From the NCBI GenBank assembly GCA_947650285.1, contig CANTFL010000148.1:62001-126000 (forward strand): 64,000 nt of DNA, in the 5' to 3' direction. The translations under genes and the position numbers were made by a program. A model generated the notes under the pieces. The model saw only the letters and a list, made by a program, of their open reading frames with translations. It was not told the origin of the DNA and did not search any database. Source of the stretch: Hyaloperonospora brassicae (lineage: Eukaryota; Oomycota; Peronosporomycetes; Peronosporales; Peronosporaceae). Shown here one piece after another: positions 9,701 through 24,002 of the stretch (within the stretch, counting starts at the first letter, position 1; each line of letters starts with the position of its first letter).

Positions 9701-12700
9701 AACAAGTGTATCTGCGCGAGAATTGGTACGTCTCGGTGTTCGTATGCTTTCAGAGAGATAACAATATGAGAAGTCTCGATTAATTGCATTTGATGCGCCT
9801 GTATCTTTGACTGGTATGATGACTGCAAGCTCACAGGTCAAGACCTATTTTGATCGAGCGTAATAAACTACTGCCCAAACCTTTCTGCAGCTTCATGACG
9901 TGTGTCTCCTATCGTTCTGTTTGTTTATCTGTCTATCAGCCCGTCTGTACATCGACCTGTCCGTACGTCTATCTATCCTACACCTTCACATATATACACC
10001 AGTCTATCCATCAGCCTTTTAGTACGTCTACCTACCCGTCTACCGATATATTTGTGCACCATTCTGTAAGTCACGAAAAGCGTATATACGCGTCTTGCTG
10101 AACAAATCTAGAACAGGAACCTCTCAAATGTACAAATGCAGGTCAGATGTCACTTTCATCAGATGGCGATGGCAATCGCTAAGAAGTTTAAGTCACTCAC
10201 ACGCACGCATGTACTTATCTCACATACTGTAAAGGGCGAAGGTCGCTAAGTGGCCAACGCCCACGCCTTGTTATTGCAGACGTCTCGACAGTTTTAAACT
10301 AAATATATCACATACTGACGAGTAGTACAAATAACGACAAGACATGTTTATGATTAAATTCTCTTTTTATCAAAAATGCTTTAATACCTATACTTCTTGT
10401 GATGTCTGGTACAGGACGAATACAGTTTGAGAAGTTCATTGTTATTGTGTTGATCAACACGTCTACAATTATTAGTAATGAAGTCTTATTGCTATATTAA
10501 TATATTATCTGTCAGCATCGTGAAGGCTTACAATGCATTGCTACCCGACATATGATGAGCGGTATGCACCGTCCAGCCGAAATAGTTGTAGCACATTGCC
10601 GAAAACAATTTCCGGAAAATGATTACTTCTGCTTAGCATTATTGTTTGAGTAATCTTTTGGATTGATCGTGGAGTTAGTTATCTGATTTTGTATTTAAGT
10701 GTCATGACGAACACTTGAGATCATAGTTAGACGCTTTACCGATTGACTTGGAGCTTAAACCAAGAATGATAAATAACTTCAGTTTGTTCTCTATAGCACG
10801 ATCAAGCGCTCGATACATTTGACGTACAAAAAGTGTCCGTACGAAGTCTCCTATTAGACACAAATAGATACAAACTTGTGCAAAGAAATGCAGGTGAGTG
10901 ACCACAGGTAGTGAACCGGTCTGGCATGTTTTGCGGGGATTTGACGCCCCGAAATGCGGAGATGATATCTTCGTTTAATGTACTAGCCTAATGCTTACAT
11001 CCAAAGCCGATATCTCGCTGGACTAAGTGATTAAATAAATCGCTAGAACGATGGCAAATGACGCAAACCGCAAATAAGCTGTTATGCTATATCGTATAAT
11101 ATATTTAAATGATAAATCATAAATTTAGCAACTACTTCAACGTCATCTATCTATTTTGTGTTTATAAGCCTAAGTAGACCGTTGGTTGCTAAGTTCCATT
11201 TCCTGCTTTACTTTGTATCTATGACTACTGGATTAAACAAATAATAAAGCTGAACAATATCTAGTACAAAATGAATATAAATTGAATTTCGGGCCGCCAT
11301 AAACTGATGTCGTGCTGTCAACATATAGGAAAGAATTAATATGCGGCAAGCCCAAGCGCTGGCTAGATGAAGCATGCCGTCAAAAATGGAAGGTCAAACG
11401 GTCGTTCAAGCTTATGAGTAAAACGTAAATGAGCGATAATGCTTCCACCAAATATAAAAGACATTATGTGTTGAGACAGAGTGAGTTAGAAGCCTTTACG
11501 CCATTCGGAACTCTTTGAATGAGCGACCGTCGGCTCAGGACACCTAAAACGACGGTATGAAAATTCTAGTAGGTCTTGGATTGCGCACGGTCACTTTTAA
11601 TATCGCGCGACGCAATGAAGTTTCCCTTTCGATAAAATGTGTAATTAAGACCAGCACTTTTTTTTTAATTTTGCATATACTCCAATATAATTTCCCTAGA
11701 GTGTAACACGAAACGCTAGCTAAATATTTTTCGAATCGTTTAATAACGATTTTTGTAGCTAGTAGTGATTCCCGGTCCTTATAAGTAGCTCAACGGAATA
11801 GAGGTTGACCTACATCACATTCGTTAAGAAACTGGATATTTTCGAGACGAGTAATAAACAAGAATATATATATTTATATATATTTCGGAATACTGGAGCC
11901 TTTCGAAACGCTTGTAAATAAGATATTTGTGCTTTGAGTATTGGCACGCTACACATGCATATTGATACATGTGTATGTACTGAAGAAGATGTCAGCATTG
12001 AGTCAAATCAAAAAGACAATATAAGACAATGCGATCGATTCTGTGGTTATTAAAAGCGCTCTGAGTATATGCATACATCGCTGAAAAACTTCAAACAAAA
12101 GTTTACCATATTTTCCAAATTAATGGCGTGTCATGTACTATTAATCTAATCGATATCGTATAGAAAACACATGATAGAGGCTAAACTTGCGGCATCACGA
12201 AGTTGTAATCTGTCATGTAATTACAGTAGCAGGTTCTTGCTTTATTGAAGAAGTGATAACAGAAACCAACAATGCGTCATTTATCAATATATATATGGAT
12301 CAGAACAATAACAACTTTCATCAGTGTATTAGTCATGGCTTCATGTGGGAAATGTGCAACAATTTACTGTAATTAGGACAAATGTTGCACAGCACAAACT
12401 TCTCTTGATTTAAATATGTTACAACACACATAACATGGCATTAGCCACTTCTTTGTGAATAGCCGCTGTCACTACGTGACTTTTTTCTTGTAATAAAGAA
12501 ATTGATGGTTTCTATTCCTCATGGTGTTTCAAGGCTGTATTAGTTTCTAGCTATGCGCGCTCCTTATACAGCTTTTCGTATCGTATCTTACACGTAACTT
12601 CAAAAGGCCCATGTCAACCTTCTATATGACATGTTCTTCTTATTATTGCTTTCTGTTCTGCAATGCTTATTGTGCCAAAGCTCATCGAATATACATAGAC

Positions 12701-14950
12701 AAAAAAAATTTCGTCGTATTTCATTCCAGACCCGGTCGGAAGATGAATAATTCATTACGCATTATGCCATACATAAGCATTTACTTGATCTGTTTCGGCG
12801 GTGTATATCAAGTTTCTCGTACATACGCTAGTATTTACGTGGAAGAAAAGGTTAAATGTTGCCAGACCTTCCACGTGCATGCAAATCAGCTTATGCTTAA
12901 ACAAACGATAAAATATCGCTTTTCTAAGGCGATTTCGTTCGATCTGGGAGTTGGCCAGAATACAAATCATTGATGATGACAAGCCGTCAACGCAGCTATA
13001 GATCACGCGTTCGACATAATTGCAAACGCAGACAAAGACTGATATCATCGAATAGTTCTTTCGACATACGTCCTTAACCATTGGGTGACTGCGTAACCTA
13101 AGTATAATTTAAATTAAATTATTGCCTGAGTACATAATGTAGTCAAGGGGGAATTTTAAGCTAAATGTTTATTACTATTTAGTACGACAGGTGCTTCCGC
13201 AAGTATACATTGTCCCTATAGAAATCCGTCGACTTTATGGAAACGTGGCAGGCATTCATGTAGGCATGACCGAACATTAAATTTGGTTTGGGACGTATAA
13301 CTGTTAATGCTGGATGTGGTATTATAAAGGCGTCGTAAAAAGGTCGACAAGTTTTATATCATTAATAGGTCTGTCCAAGCACCCACTATTTTTCGCTTAT
13401 TCATGTATCGTGTCGTGCTAAACTGTTATTTTCTATGATAGATAAATTATAAACGTTTTTGACGTCCTACACATGTTGCGCAAGCCACCTTTGCTAATAT
13501 GCCTACTCATATAATTTTGAAAATTTTATGTCACAAGCAGTATGTTTAAAACGAGGTACAAGTATTCCTTAAATAACAAAGTATTGGATGAAGATTGATA
13601 TTACCAGTTAATTAAAAGGTGTTGTAAAGTATACTCGTAACAGCTTCCTGCCGCCAAGAAGACACGCTCTGATGTGGCTTAGTCGGTCTATACTGCTCCC
13701 TCCAATCACAACGTAGTTGGCAAGGCAGTGTATGTTGCTATATCTACCAGATTCTATCAGTATAATGAGTCTAAAGACGCCTTGCTGCTAAGAGAACCGG
13801 TACAATTTTTCTGCTACAACTATATTTTTTCTTATCAGACGTGAAGAAAGCGAGAACAATGCTAAGGTCATTAAATTTGAAATATTTAGGCACTTTATAT
13901 GATTGTAATGGAGAAGACTAGAAATTTTCTAATACGCGATGATTAACGCATTTGAGCATTAAATTAATGCTAAATCATCTTGAAATTGATTGCAAAGCGA
14001 TGATATTATAGGAACGCCAAGCCTAGGTGCATACAATTATCGAAGTCTTGTCGTCGATAAATCAGGCTTATCAGATAGTGTTAAATAGGGTATATGTTGA
14101 TCTGTTGCTCGATCTCTGAAGAATCTACAAGGGGAAGGAAAACTTAGGCGTAAATTTGTAGAAGGTGTTCCGTCTTCAAAAGTCAGTTACGCATATCCCA
14201 TTAATGTGCAAACGGTGACTTGAAAGGTCACCTACACACTATATTCGACATATAAAACTATCTAGAGTGTTTAAAGTATCCTGTGAACGATGTGCATATC
14301 ATGGAAATGATGCTACGTAGTCTTTATATACAGATGTGCTACAATGGAAAAAGATTAATAATTCTCGATAGCTTAAACATGAGAAAATTCATGTTAAATA
14401 TAATTCGAAAAATAATTTTACCGCCGAGTCAAGAATAAAAGGTTGGAAACCCACATATTTGAAAGTGCTTTATACATGAATCGTATAGTTAGAATTGGTG
14501 CCGCCACTATATCAACGGGTGGCAAGAGGCAAAAATCACGATATGATTACAGACATATATCGTGATATTGAGGGTACCATAGTGAGTGTAGAGACAATTT
14601 TGGCAAGCTGCTCATAGATTGTAAAACTGGTTGAGCCAGAAAAATTACATAGTCTTCAGCCAAAGTATGGTCAGTCGTGTGGAAGAAAAAAACTGGTGAA
14701 AAAAGTAGAGTTTTAATGAGATGTAATGAAGCGGCTACGACCGAGAGGTTGGGATAGGTGAAGGTGTCAAGATAAGGTCACATGAGTCAAATTTATATGA
14801 TCGGAGTGGTGATATTATTTATATTATCAGTACGTCCGGATAGTATTGTTCTTGAAATTTGCTTAACCATTTGAAGTATAGATAATGTAATATACCCTCA
14901 ATATGAGTGAGAATGTGAGGTATATTTGGGTACGCGTAACATCTTCTATT
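9701..14950. other. AT-rich intergenic region, no gene recognised
   Basis: Apart from the pyrimidine-biased microsatellite at 9905-10055, this 5.2 kb shows only short open frames in AT-rich DNA (for example 12187-12372, 12611-12973, 11810-11998). None has a recognisable domain or the GC3 bias of the genes at 33650-36818. It may be decayed repeat sequence. Confidence 0.4.
9905..10055. repeat. Interrupted GTCTAYC/GTCTGT microsatellite
   Basis: Repeated short blocks of the type GTCTATC, GTCTGTA, GTCTACC with one strand strongly pyrimidine-rich. It is an imperfect simple repeat, likely expanded by slippage. Confidence 0.6.
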
Positions 14951-14959
14951 TCCTATCGC

Positions 14960-17900
14960 AGGGCATCTAAGTTACCGCGGCGACGACTGCTTTATAGACT
15001 TGGTAGCACTAGGCCTTGTACAGCGTACAGCAGATCGTATACGACCAAAATGATGTCTCGAGATGATAAGGTACATTAATTTCATCGCGGGGGTCTGTAT
15101 CTTATAATATTCGGTGCGAGAGGCCTCCAGCCAGTTGCTGACATCATTGTTGAGAAAACTGTGCATCTCGGACAGTTTCATGGTCAAAGGAAGTATGCAA
15201 CTAATCGGAACACATATGTACATAGCCATATTTGCCAGGCGATCCACCATGTTGTTGTAATTGCGGAAATGATGTTCCCAGTAGGCTACATCGATATCGT
15301 GAGCGATGACGCGTCATTAACAAATAATCGCACGAAGTGTGGCATACGTAAAGGGTGTAGGATTCGAAGTTGTGAAATTACTATCACATTGTCGTCTATG
15401 ACACGCAGAGGAGAATATACACTGTTTTTCGCTTGTCGGAGGCCGTAAACACGCCTTCAATATTCCGCAGCATTTTTATTGGTATCGACGAAACCATATG
15501 CCATGCTCGATATTCACATGACGCAAGCGACGTGAGTCGGAATGTCAGGTTTGGATAATGACGAATTAAGCTCCTCCTCGACCTGAGTTTCCGCAAGATT
15601 CTCCGTCAAAAAGTCAAGATATACAATACTTCGGGGCACCATTTATGAGGCAGCATGTGTAGCGACGGTGGTTCGTTGGAGCAGAGGAGAGCATTTGCTA
15701 ACGCTGACCTTACGTGAGCAAATAGTTGCCCTTCTCCCACCATGTAAGGCTGGTATGTTGACCCACAGAACCGTCGAACCGAACATTGGAACCGGGATTT
15801 CCATCTGGCCGTGTAAACCTCTTGTTCCAAGGCCGAGTCATCTATGCGTCGGAGGCGATAGATTCAGATGGAATGGATTGTTGTAGATACAACGAGAAGC
15901 CACAATTGTCTAGATTTTGGGAAGACCAAAGTCTGAGATCTCGACGAATCATCTCTTGGTTCGAGCGATTGCCGAACAACACCCTAGGCATGTCAAGTAA
16001 TCCCTGTGAAGGTTTGATTTTTTAGTTGTTATTCATTATTATAGAAAAATGGACTTTAATGAATCCAAAAATATTGTCCAGACCAAACACCCAGACGTTT
16101 AAGTCCGCATCTGTGAAAGATATGATCCATTTTTACCGATCAAGTAGATATTTCCAGTGGCGACGCGCAATACGGCAGGTTCAAAAGATATGGATTGTAA
16201 TGGCTGGAATAGCTGTCGTACACTCTGGTGCGGGTCACGACAGATCTTGGGTAGCCTATTCCAGAACGGGAAGATTTTGCTCTTCAGGCGATACAACTTC
16301 TGGGCGTCGTCCGGAAAGGAATCTTGTATTCGCCGGATATCTCTCCGAGTAAGTAACGGTGTAACTTTTAAATTCATGTGAAATTATATCTTTGCCACAC
16401 GTTCAACAAGAAGTCGTGTTCTTTCAGCACGGCGCCGCTGTTATATAACATGTGTAAGGTTTATGAGGGTGGGTTGCCATCTTCGATGTCCTGCCCACAT
16501 GATTACCACGCTCGTGAGTGCAGGATGAGCGCCAAAGTCGGCAGTAGTCCCGCTGGATGTATATGCCGTGGAATCACAGGCCGATATCGACGAGAATAGT
16601 TGCAATACGCATGTCATCCGCGTATCAAAAAGAGTCAGAGACGGACCGTCACTAGTGAGGTATCAATATTGAAACCGGTGCTTCTTCCTCGAGTACTCAA
16701 TGAATGACTCGTCTCAAGTACCCGATATACCAGTGCTGGGGAATTGTACAAAAAAGCGAGGCAAAGGAAACAAAATTCCGCCGCTTCGCCATACATTGGG
16801 TCGCTAAGTCATGCGTAGAAGATATCAAGACAATGCAATATTGTATGGTCGCCCAAGACATTGTGTCACCAAGGTCAGTATATTCCCTTGAATATTTAGC
16901 CTCTTTTAAGGTATTATCCTGACATCGTCGATCTCTCATCCACGACAGATCCTGGAGCGTGGCGTGCATCAGCCACCTGTGGTCAAACCGGCTCAATGCC
17001 GCTACTTCAGCTATCATCCCGGCACGTAGTTTGTCATGAAGTACTCGGAGAACGTCGATTGTGACTCTGCAGTCGCCATTATAGGCGACATGGGATCTCG
17101 ATGTAAATGAGATGGCGCGTCGGCATACATCCTTTTACTCACCTTTACGAGCATGTCAAGCCGCTGTAAGTCCGAAATTGGCGGATCCGGGTAACCATAG
17201 TGTCGCTCGATATAGAAGGTGCGTGTCTTCCACCCAACAAGGTACGATATGAGCCGAACCCGACGAAATAGAGCGCTTTTGGATGTCACCAGTCCGTTGG
17301 CCACGCGAAGAAACTGTAGCGCACCACTTTCCGGCCGCCACAGTCATCAGTTCCGTTTGAATACACGTCACCGCTAGCCCATCCTGCTGGATCGGTAGTG
17401 CATCCATCTCGGAGGGAACCCAGAATCTGGCCTCTTTCCACCACGAACGCCCCCGGCAAAGGCCGTAACAAATTCGTCCAGCTAAGTAACAACGGTAGGA
17501 GGAGGCCAATAGAGCATTGCTAGGTAGGTAATGTGTGGAACCGCAACGGCACTGGCAATCCGAGCTCTTTGTGCCACCGGGTGGATCTTTGCTCGGGCTA
17601 ATACAGGTCGGATTCACAGAGACCGGATGTACTTCTTCCATCCTGTTGTCACACAATAATACCTAGATACCAACACGACGTGTTGAATGACAACAAAGAA
17701 CGGTCACATGAGTCAAGAGGCAGCGCAGATCCGCGAGAATTCAGCTCAATGACCATTGACTTTGCCCGATTTGTGCGAACACCCGACACGTTAGCACAAA
17801 CATAGAGAATAGAAACAACCTGCGTAACCGCAGACCGATCGCGAAGGTACAAAGCGGCGCCGTTAGCGTAGCCTGAACCTTTGTACTCAGTTGTCCACCT

Positions 17901-18100
17901 TCCAGATGCGATAGGTACCCCGAGAATGTATTCCCTTGCTTAAAGCACCCGATAGACACAACGGAGGGAGAAAATAAAGATAATTGGTAAAAGGGAGAAC
18001 TCTTGCCAAATTCCACAAATAATTTACGTCGAATCGAGCGATAAACCTTTACAAGAAAACAATACGTCTTGTAAGGGCGCCACGACTAATAGGAAGTGGG
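14960..18100 (-). pseudogene. LINE-1st copy: non-LTR retrotransposon ORF2 3' part, decayed
   Basis: On the minus strand successive frames give the second half of a LINE ORF2. Near 17760-17830 the RT palm reads YANGAALYLRDRS where YADDT is expected, then RTNRAKSMVIELN and WYLGIIV. A linker/thumb region follows (LLRPLPGAFVVERGQILGS, RYSFFAWPTDW near 17290-17490). Near 16250-16377 it reads TRRDIRRIQDSFPDDAQKLY. Finally there is a type I RNase H part (DVAYWEHHFRNYNNMVDRLANMAMY, about 15200-15290). The 5' end (endonuclease, early RT) is missing, as in 5'-truncated LINE insertions. Frames change many times and the RT active site is lost. It is the same LINE type as the copy at 51755-52197 plus 60124-64000. 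Confidence 0.7.
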
Positions 18101-19105
18101 GCGAAAAGTCAGGCCATGTCATCGCTAAAAGCCGACATGGATGTTGCAAAGTGTCGTATTCATTGACACAACGAGAAGCAGGAAAACGGGCTCAATATAG
18201 AACGCTGTTTAAGGTTTTGATCTGCAAACCCTTTTGGAAATGTCGAGAGCCGTATAATTCGATCGATGCGGGACAAAATCAACTTCAGATGGCAGAATTA
18301 TACTGTAAAAAAATATTAAAATCACACTTGTGAATCTAAAGCATAGTATTTTCTATATGTGACAATTTTGCCTGCATTTGTCGTTGCTTGAGAAAATATA
18401 TCGGCGTTCTTTGAGTAATTCCAGTACTTTTTGAGCTAAATTCAATATAGGGTTTGCTGTGTTCGGATATGCTGTCAGAAAGTATGATAGCACGAAATCC
18501 GAAAGAAAAGATGTGAAATTTGAAAACGACAATATTGCAGCAATCTTGGACAAAAAAGCAACGTATCTGGGTTTTCACAGCGCAAAACGTCGGTAGCACT
18601 TTACTGGGGAAGAATTAAAGGATCATGATACATCAAGGTACTGTAAATTCGCAGTTGTCAGATGTTAGTGCTAAGAATGAGGTGGTCTGATGCAATCGGA
18701 TGACATACACTTCTCCAAATTTCATCCATCGAATTGATTGTGGCAGGGTCAAGGGTATCATACCTTAGTGTCGTGACAAGATCGACTGTATAGACTGTCA
18801 TGTTACTTTACAAGGGAAACATCATTATGACAACGGAATAAAAGTACCGAGAATGTGATTGAAATTATGTGTGTCGATATGCTGACACATGTAGTAAGCA
18901 ATAGGCCTATATATTCCTGTGTTCAGGGATGAATAATTGGAATTTCTCGTGGTTTTTATGACGCCTATATGTTTAAGTCGAAGTCTGAGTACGCAACAAA
19001 TCTATGCACGATTATATTGCATATTAGTTAAAAGCGTTTATGGAACAATTTGAGGCTGTAAAAGCTCAATCGTTACTCTACCGTTAACGAAGGTGTATGT
19101 AAGAT
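18101..19105. other. No gene recognised
   Basis: AT-rich sequence with short frames only (for example 18151-18333, 18336-18599). Nothing supports a gene or repeat. Confidence 0.35.
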
Positions 19106-19109
19106 CCGA

Positions 19110-19205
19110 ATTCCCGGGTTATCCTTGAAACAAACTTATCGTGTCGATGGTAAATGGGCACATCCCTGTGCTTTGATCGACTCCGGGACACCAGCAAGTG
19201 TAACC
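19110..19205 (+). pseudogene. Small gypsy protease fragment
   Basis: The plus strand reads YRVDGKWAHPCALIDSGTPASVT. ALIDSGT is the retropepsin D-S/T-G box with typical flanks. Only about 30 codons remain. It is a relic of another gypsy family, opposite in strand to the integrase relic next to it. Confidence 0.45.
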
Positions 19206-19239
19206 TCTTGCTGATCGTTTAAAAAATACATGTAACCAC

Positions 19240-19565
19240 TATTCTTACGATCGTCTTCGGGAATGACAAAGATGTAGTCTATTGAGACGAACCTTCAGTA
19301 CATCTCGGTAACGGAAGAGGTTGTTAAGGTGCACGGGATGACAATTGTCTTCGCCCGTTGACACCCTTCGAAAGAACGTAATCACTTGCGCACAAATTGT
19401 TACGATCGAGACCCGTACAATTCTCGACATACCGTAAGGTAAGCATTTTCTCTACCACGATGACCACCTGTTATCGCATCGTGAGATTGTTAAAAATTTG
19501 CAAGCGCGAAATGTGTGCGTGGAAATGCCGACACGATAATTGTCATCGGCAACAACTGTACCTAA
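19240..19565 (-). pseudogene. Small E2-like integrase fragment
   Basis: At the DNA level this matches E2 integrase around 41985-42305 (also 56690-57000). Shared blocks include CATCGTGGTAGAGAAAA followed by an ACTTACC-like stretch, CAACGGG and CGGAAGACG-like segments. It covers the zinc finger and the start of the core, and is full of changes. It is a decayed fragment of an E2 relative. Confidence 0.55.
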
Positions 19566-19569
19566 CATA

Positions 19570-22500
19570 ACAAGTGTTAGCAGAAAAATGTCCGGAGTTC
19601 TACAATGATACAATGATAAACTGGTATAAAGTGAGAGGGATAGTAGAAAAACGATTTGAATCCAAAGCTTCGCATTGTAGACTGCCTGAAGCGCATACAA
19701 CAGACTTTAAATGGTGGAGTCTTGATGCAGCATCGTGGTTTGCCAATACATTTAAGTGCATGATTATGAAGTTGCTTGTTTCAAAGAGGATCGACTCTTC
19801 ATCGAAGGCGCAGGACACAACTGTGTTTGTAAATGATGAATTCTCGACCAGAGTCCATCTCATCAGAGCGTTGAAGCACCCACTGTCACAAATAAACAAA
19901 CGAACAACGCTAAGCAATGATCGCTATATCGAAATTTTCAATGGCCATCATAAAATTATCGTGTGCTGTCATTTGTACTTTTGGACATGGAACAGGAACG
20001 AAATCGTTTCGAATGTAAATAACGCTATGTGATCGATTATAGTAAATGTATAAATAGCACATACAATACCAAGGTCAGACGATGAGATCAAGCGCTGGTT
20101 ATATACTTTTAGGATTTTAAAATTGCAATGTATCTGTTTCGAAGAATCGGGATGTTACATCGGACACTGGGCAACTAAATATTACATGTGTGGAACAGTT
20201 ATGCGGAGTTGGAGGGTATGTGTGGAGTGTGGAAACAGCTACGCTGATATGATCGGGAAGATACGGAGTGTAATTACAGTAACGTGGAGACGAACAATGG
20301 ATATACAAAGATTGAATGTTTAATGAGGCTGACCAAAATTTGCCTTTTTGCATACTTTATCACATGATAAAGAAGACTTACCAATTTTCAGACTCACGAA
20401 CATATCGGCAAAGAAGCAAGTAGTTTGATTACTGAAACATCAACAAGACGGAGTCAATCGCGTACGTGACAGCGCATTTGTAAGAATGGTGTCCCAATAA
20501 AACGCAATGATGCTGACAATTAGGGGTAGAAAAACCAACTTTGCAGGAGCACATAGGACTTAAGTCAACAATTAACAGTATTTTAATATGTAATCATTTG
20601 TAAACTGGCTACGACAGCAGCTGATTGCGAATCTTTCTGAAAATATACTGGATCACTCTGGATATGTCACCAAACTAAAAGGTAGTCAATTACGATTATG
20701 CATATTCTACAAGCGATTACGCCTGCAATCGCTTGCTCTATCCGGAAGAAACATGAAAATAATGAATGCATAAGCTAAAATTGCCAAGAATCAGGTAAAA
20801 GTCATTGAATAATACTAATTGTTGAAGTCGGGCGTAGGAAAATCCGCACAATATGTATTGTCAATTTTTTACGTTAATTTGTTTATCATAATTAAGTATG
20901 TTTGTAAGGAACTTTCAGCTATTCGTCAAAGAACAGAGCATACATTTATGGCCCATGCTGCTTATAGAATATCGAAGTGCACTAGTGGTGGAGAATGTGT
21001 CTATAGCGCAAGCGACATCCAGATTATAAATTAAAATTGCCCGCAAGTGCGTTAGATATATATATGAATTTCTAGAAAACAGCTATGGACGAAGAGATGG
21101 AAGTGCGGTAAAGTGTTATTGTTAAAATGGTAGAGCAGGAGGATGAAGCTGGGATAGATAAGGGGCCGCAAAAAAGTGAAAGGCTTGGAGAGAAAGGTCG
21201 CTTCGAAGTGGAAGGGTCGGTGAAGGAGAAGAAACGACGGGACCAAGTAAAATGAGGATCGTGTCAAAGGTACGGGTTATATGAAATTAGTAAGGATTGA
21301 CCACGATACATCATGGTGTAATTTCGGTCCCTCAAGGTGTGCTCGGTCTCTTAGAGGTTGAGCTCGGTACTTCATTGATAGACATCAGGTCCCTCGAGCT
21401 TAAGATAATCCTGACCAGTCAAAAATGGATTTAAGAATGAGGTAAGAATGGAGTAAATGAGCTAAAGGATTTGTCGATAGTAGATTTGATTTCATCGGTG
21501 ATCTTCTTGCAGTGACTATGTCTTGCTAAATGAACTTGGTATGTCTGATTGCATGTTCCATGGAAGAGACATACCTTTCCTTCACGTTGAAGATACTTGC
21601 GTGGCAAGACCAAGTGCAAGTAGAAATCCAGGAATTATCGAGCCTGTGGGTTCGTCGAGTAGCATGCCCCCAGATCCGCTATTAGAAGCGGCCTCTCGAA
21701 TCCGTCTTTTAGGAGACGAGCAAAGGCCAGGTGGTTTATATTCCTGAAACAACAAAGAAAAGGTCAGGAGCAACAAGCTTCTTATAGAATTTGGTCATAT
21801 TTCCACTCTCGATCGAGTCGATTAAGTGACCACCTACTGGTTCACTTACTGAAGGATGTACACTCGGGGCTCCCTATTCTGGCTCTATCAAAACCAACAT
21901 CTACATCGACGCCCAAGCCTACAGATATTGGTTGGTTTGGTGAGGTATTTTCGGGTACGCCACCGAATTACTATATCCGGTATCTTCCAACCATGGTTTT
22001 GAGAGGTAGTGTCTGTTTTTTTCATCTTCTGTGGGAATAATACTGTGATTATCATCACCAGGGATTTTTGTGCACATTGAGGAGATTGAACCGGCAGTCA
22101 TCATCGTAAGATTAGCCTATTGCACCACTACACCAGGGAACCACCCCACACCCAAGCCTACAGAGAGTGTAACCCGCCAGCCGACGGGTACACAAGGTAG
22201 GTCAAGGTCCATACGCGGCGTCGTAGTACCCCGTTTGTAAGTCGGCAGTTAGGCACAGTGAGTGGTGTGGCGTCTCATCACACAGTTCTGAGAACCCACT
22301 TCATCACAGAAGCATTTACTTTTATGGAGTGATAAAATTAGTATAAAAATGGAGGATGCCGTAAGATCATGTGAACATTGATACCATTTATTATAGTAGT
22401 GCTATAAGGGATCACTTGAAATTGGCGTTTGTCTTGAGCAAGAATTGTGGCTTGCAGTTACAAGCACCCCTCGTCAATTAAGTCGATAATCATTCAGTTG

Positions 22501-23940
22501 TGTAGCAATTACGGCAAGTTCTCGAGGTATGTGGCCACTTGCATGCTAATGCTCATGACTACTTACCAACGTTTACCGAAACATGCCTTTTTAAATGTAT
22601 TTTCGTAGAAAAAACAATACTTGTATTCCATAAATAGTAATTTCTGTAAGATTGATAACATGCTGTACGTAATTCACAAGGCCATCGATGGTCTTAAGCA
22701 GCTTGGACGGTAGTGATCGCTGAAGTAAATAAATCAAAATTAGTATGGCTTTAAGCGATGGGTAGCATAAATGTGTCTTTAATATCACTAGTGACGATAG
22801 TTAGTGCGTATTAGTCATTCAATTACGTAAATGAGTTATTTTTGCGACAAAGAATGGAGCGATAAAATACTATGTTAATAAAGTGTTGGAATAAGGGGTT
22901 GGCTGAAAAAGGTCTACGTATGAATTCTTTGAGTATTCAAGTCGAGCGAAGCGATGATGCAGTTAACATCCACCATACGTAGAAGGACGAAGACATTTTA
23001 TCATCTTACGCTTGGTGACGCGCACGCTAATGTAACATCCACGTAAAAAAGCTCGCCTTGCTATGAGCGATACGGATACCAATAGTATATTAAGCATACC
23101 TGATCGCGGCAAATTATTCTCGTATCGAAATTTGATTGAATTGTAATGTATGAAACGACGTGCAAGCGGCCAGAACTTGTATTTGTACAATGGTATATCA
23201 GTAGATACGCCTAAAATTCTATACAACAACATTCTGGCACGGCCAAGAGAGTTTTTAAGCATCTAGTTGGTACCAATGTTCAACGAATTTTAAAGTAAAG
23301 AAACAAATATCTTCCGAGCAACGTATTTTTTCGTCTGGAAGCTTTGAAGTTTGGCTATATTTTTGAGCATAAAATACGTAACTATAAGAATTATATGAAT
23401 GTGACCGAACGCAGTACTCGGCATTTTGACGACGCTTTATATCGTTCACATAATTTAAAGGTCAACGAGGTATTAATGTCAAAATTATAGACCCGGAAAC
23501 ATTACGGCGAATCAGGTCCACATATCTGAGCGCTTTATGAAAAATTCGCGGTCGTGGAAAGAATGTCGCGCAATCGCCCTCGTTTGTATCCTAAACATCA
23601 ATATTGCTATGACGTGATTGCTATATAGAATATGATAAAACTTATAGATGAGGTGTAAACGTTGAGGAAGAAGCCTTTATAAAGAATACTGGATTGCGTC
23701 TTCACTTTAAGACGTCCAAAACGAGCGTAGAGTCAGTACGGCATCGAGTAATTTTTAATTACCAATCTAATAAGATCACACATATACAAAAGTCATGCTG
23801 TCAAAGTTGCAGAATTTCTGATATGAGGTACACTGTATCCTCGTTATGAAGGCCTATATGCGATTAGCTCCACCTAATGGTCATAAAAAACGACTAGAAA
23901 AAAACAAATTCTTTGGACGCCCTAATTACCACAACTGCGA
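19570..23940. other. Decayed intergenic DNA
   Basis: A 152-codon open frame at 19574-20032 (plus) has no motif I recognise and weak codon bias, so I do not call it a gene. From 20036 onward there are only short frames. The sequence CCCAAGCCTACAGA occurs twice (about 21911 and 22148), which may mark an old repeat. No gene is supported. Confidence 0.35.
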
Positions 23941-23944
23941 AGTA

Positions 23945-24002
23945 ATATCTATATCTATTACCATATCTATATCTATATCTATATCTATATCTATCTATAT
24001 AC
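23945..24002. repeat. (ATATCT)n microsatellite
   Basis: About nine imperfect copies of the hexamer ATATCT with one interruption (ATTACC). Confidence 0.85.

Noticed and set aside
9256..9834. 192-codon minus-strand frame opposite the effector pseudogene
   Set aside because: The plus strand has an effector-like leader with motifs in the right places; the minus frame has no motif and is taken as a shadow.
19574..20032. 152-codon plus-strand frame as a gene
   Set aside because: No recognised domain, AT-rich third positions and no sign of introns or promoter. It lies between decayed gypsy pieces.
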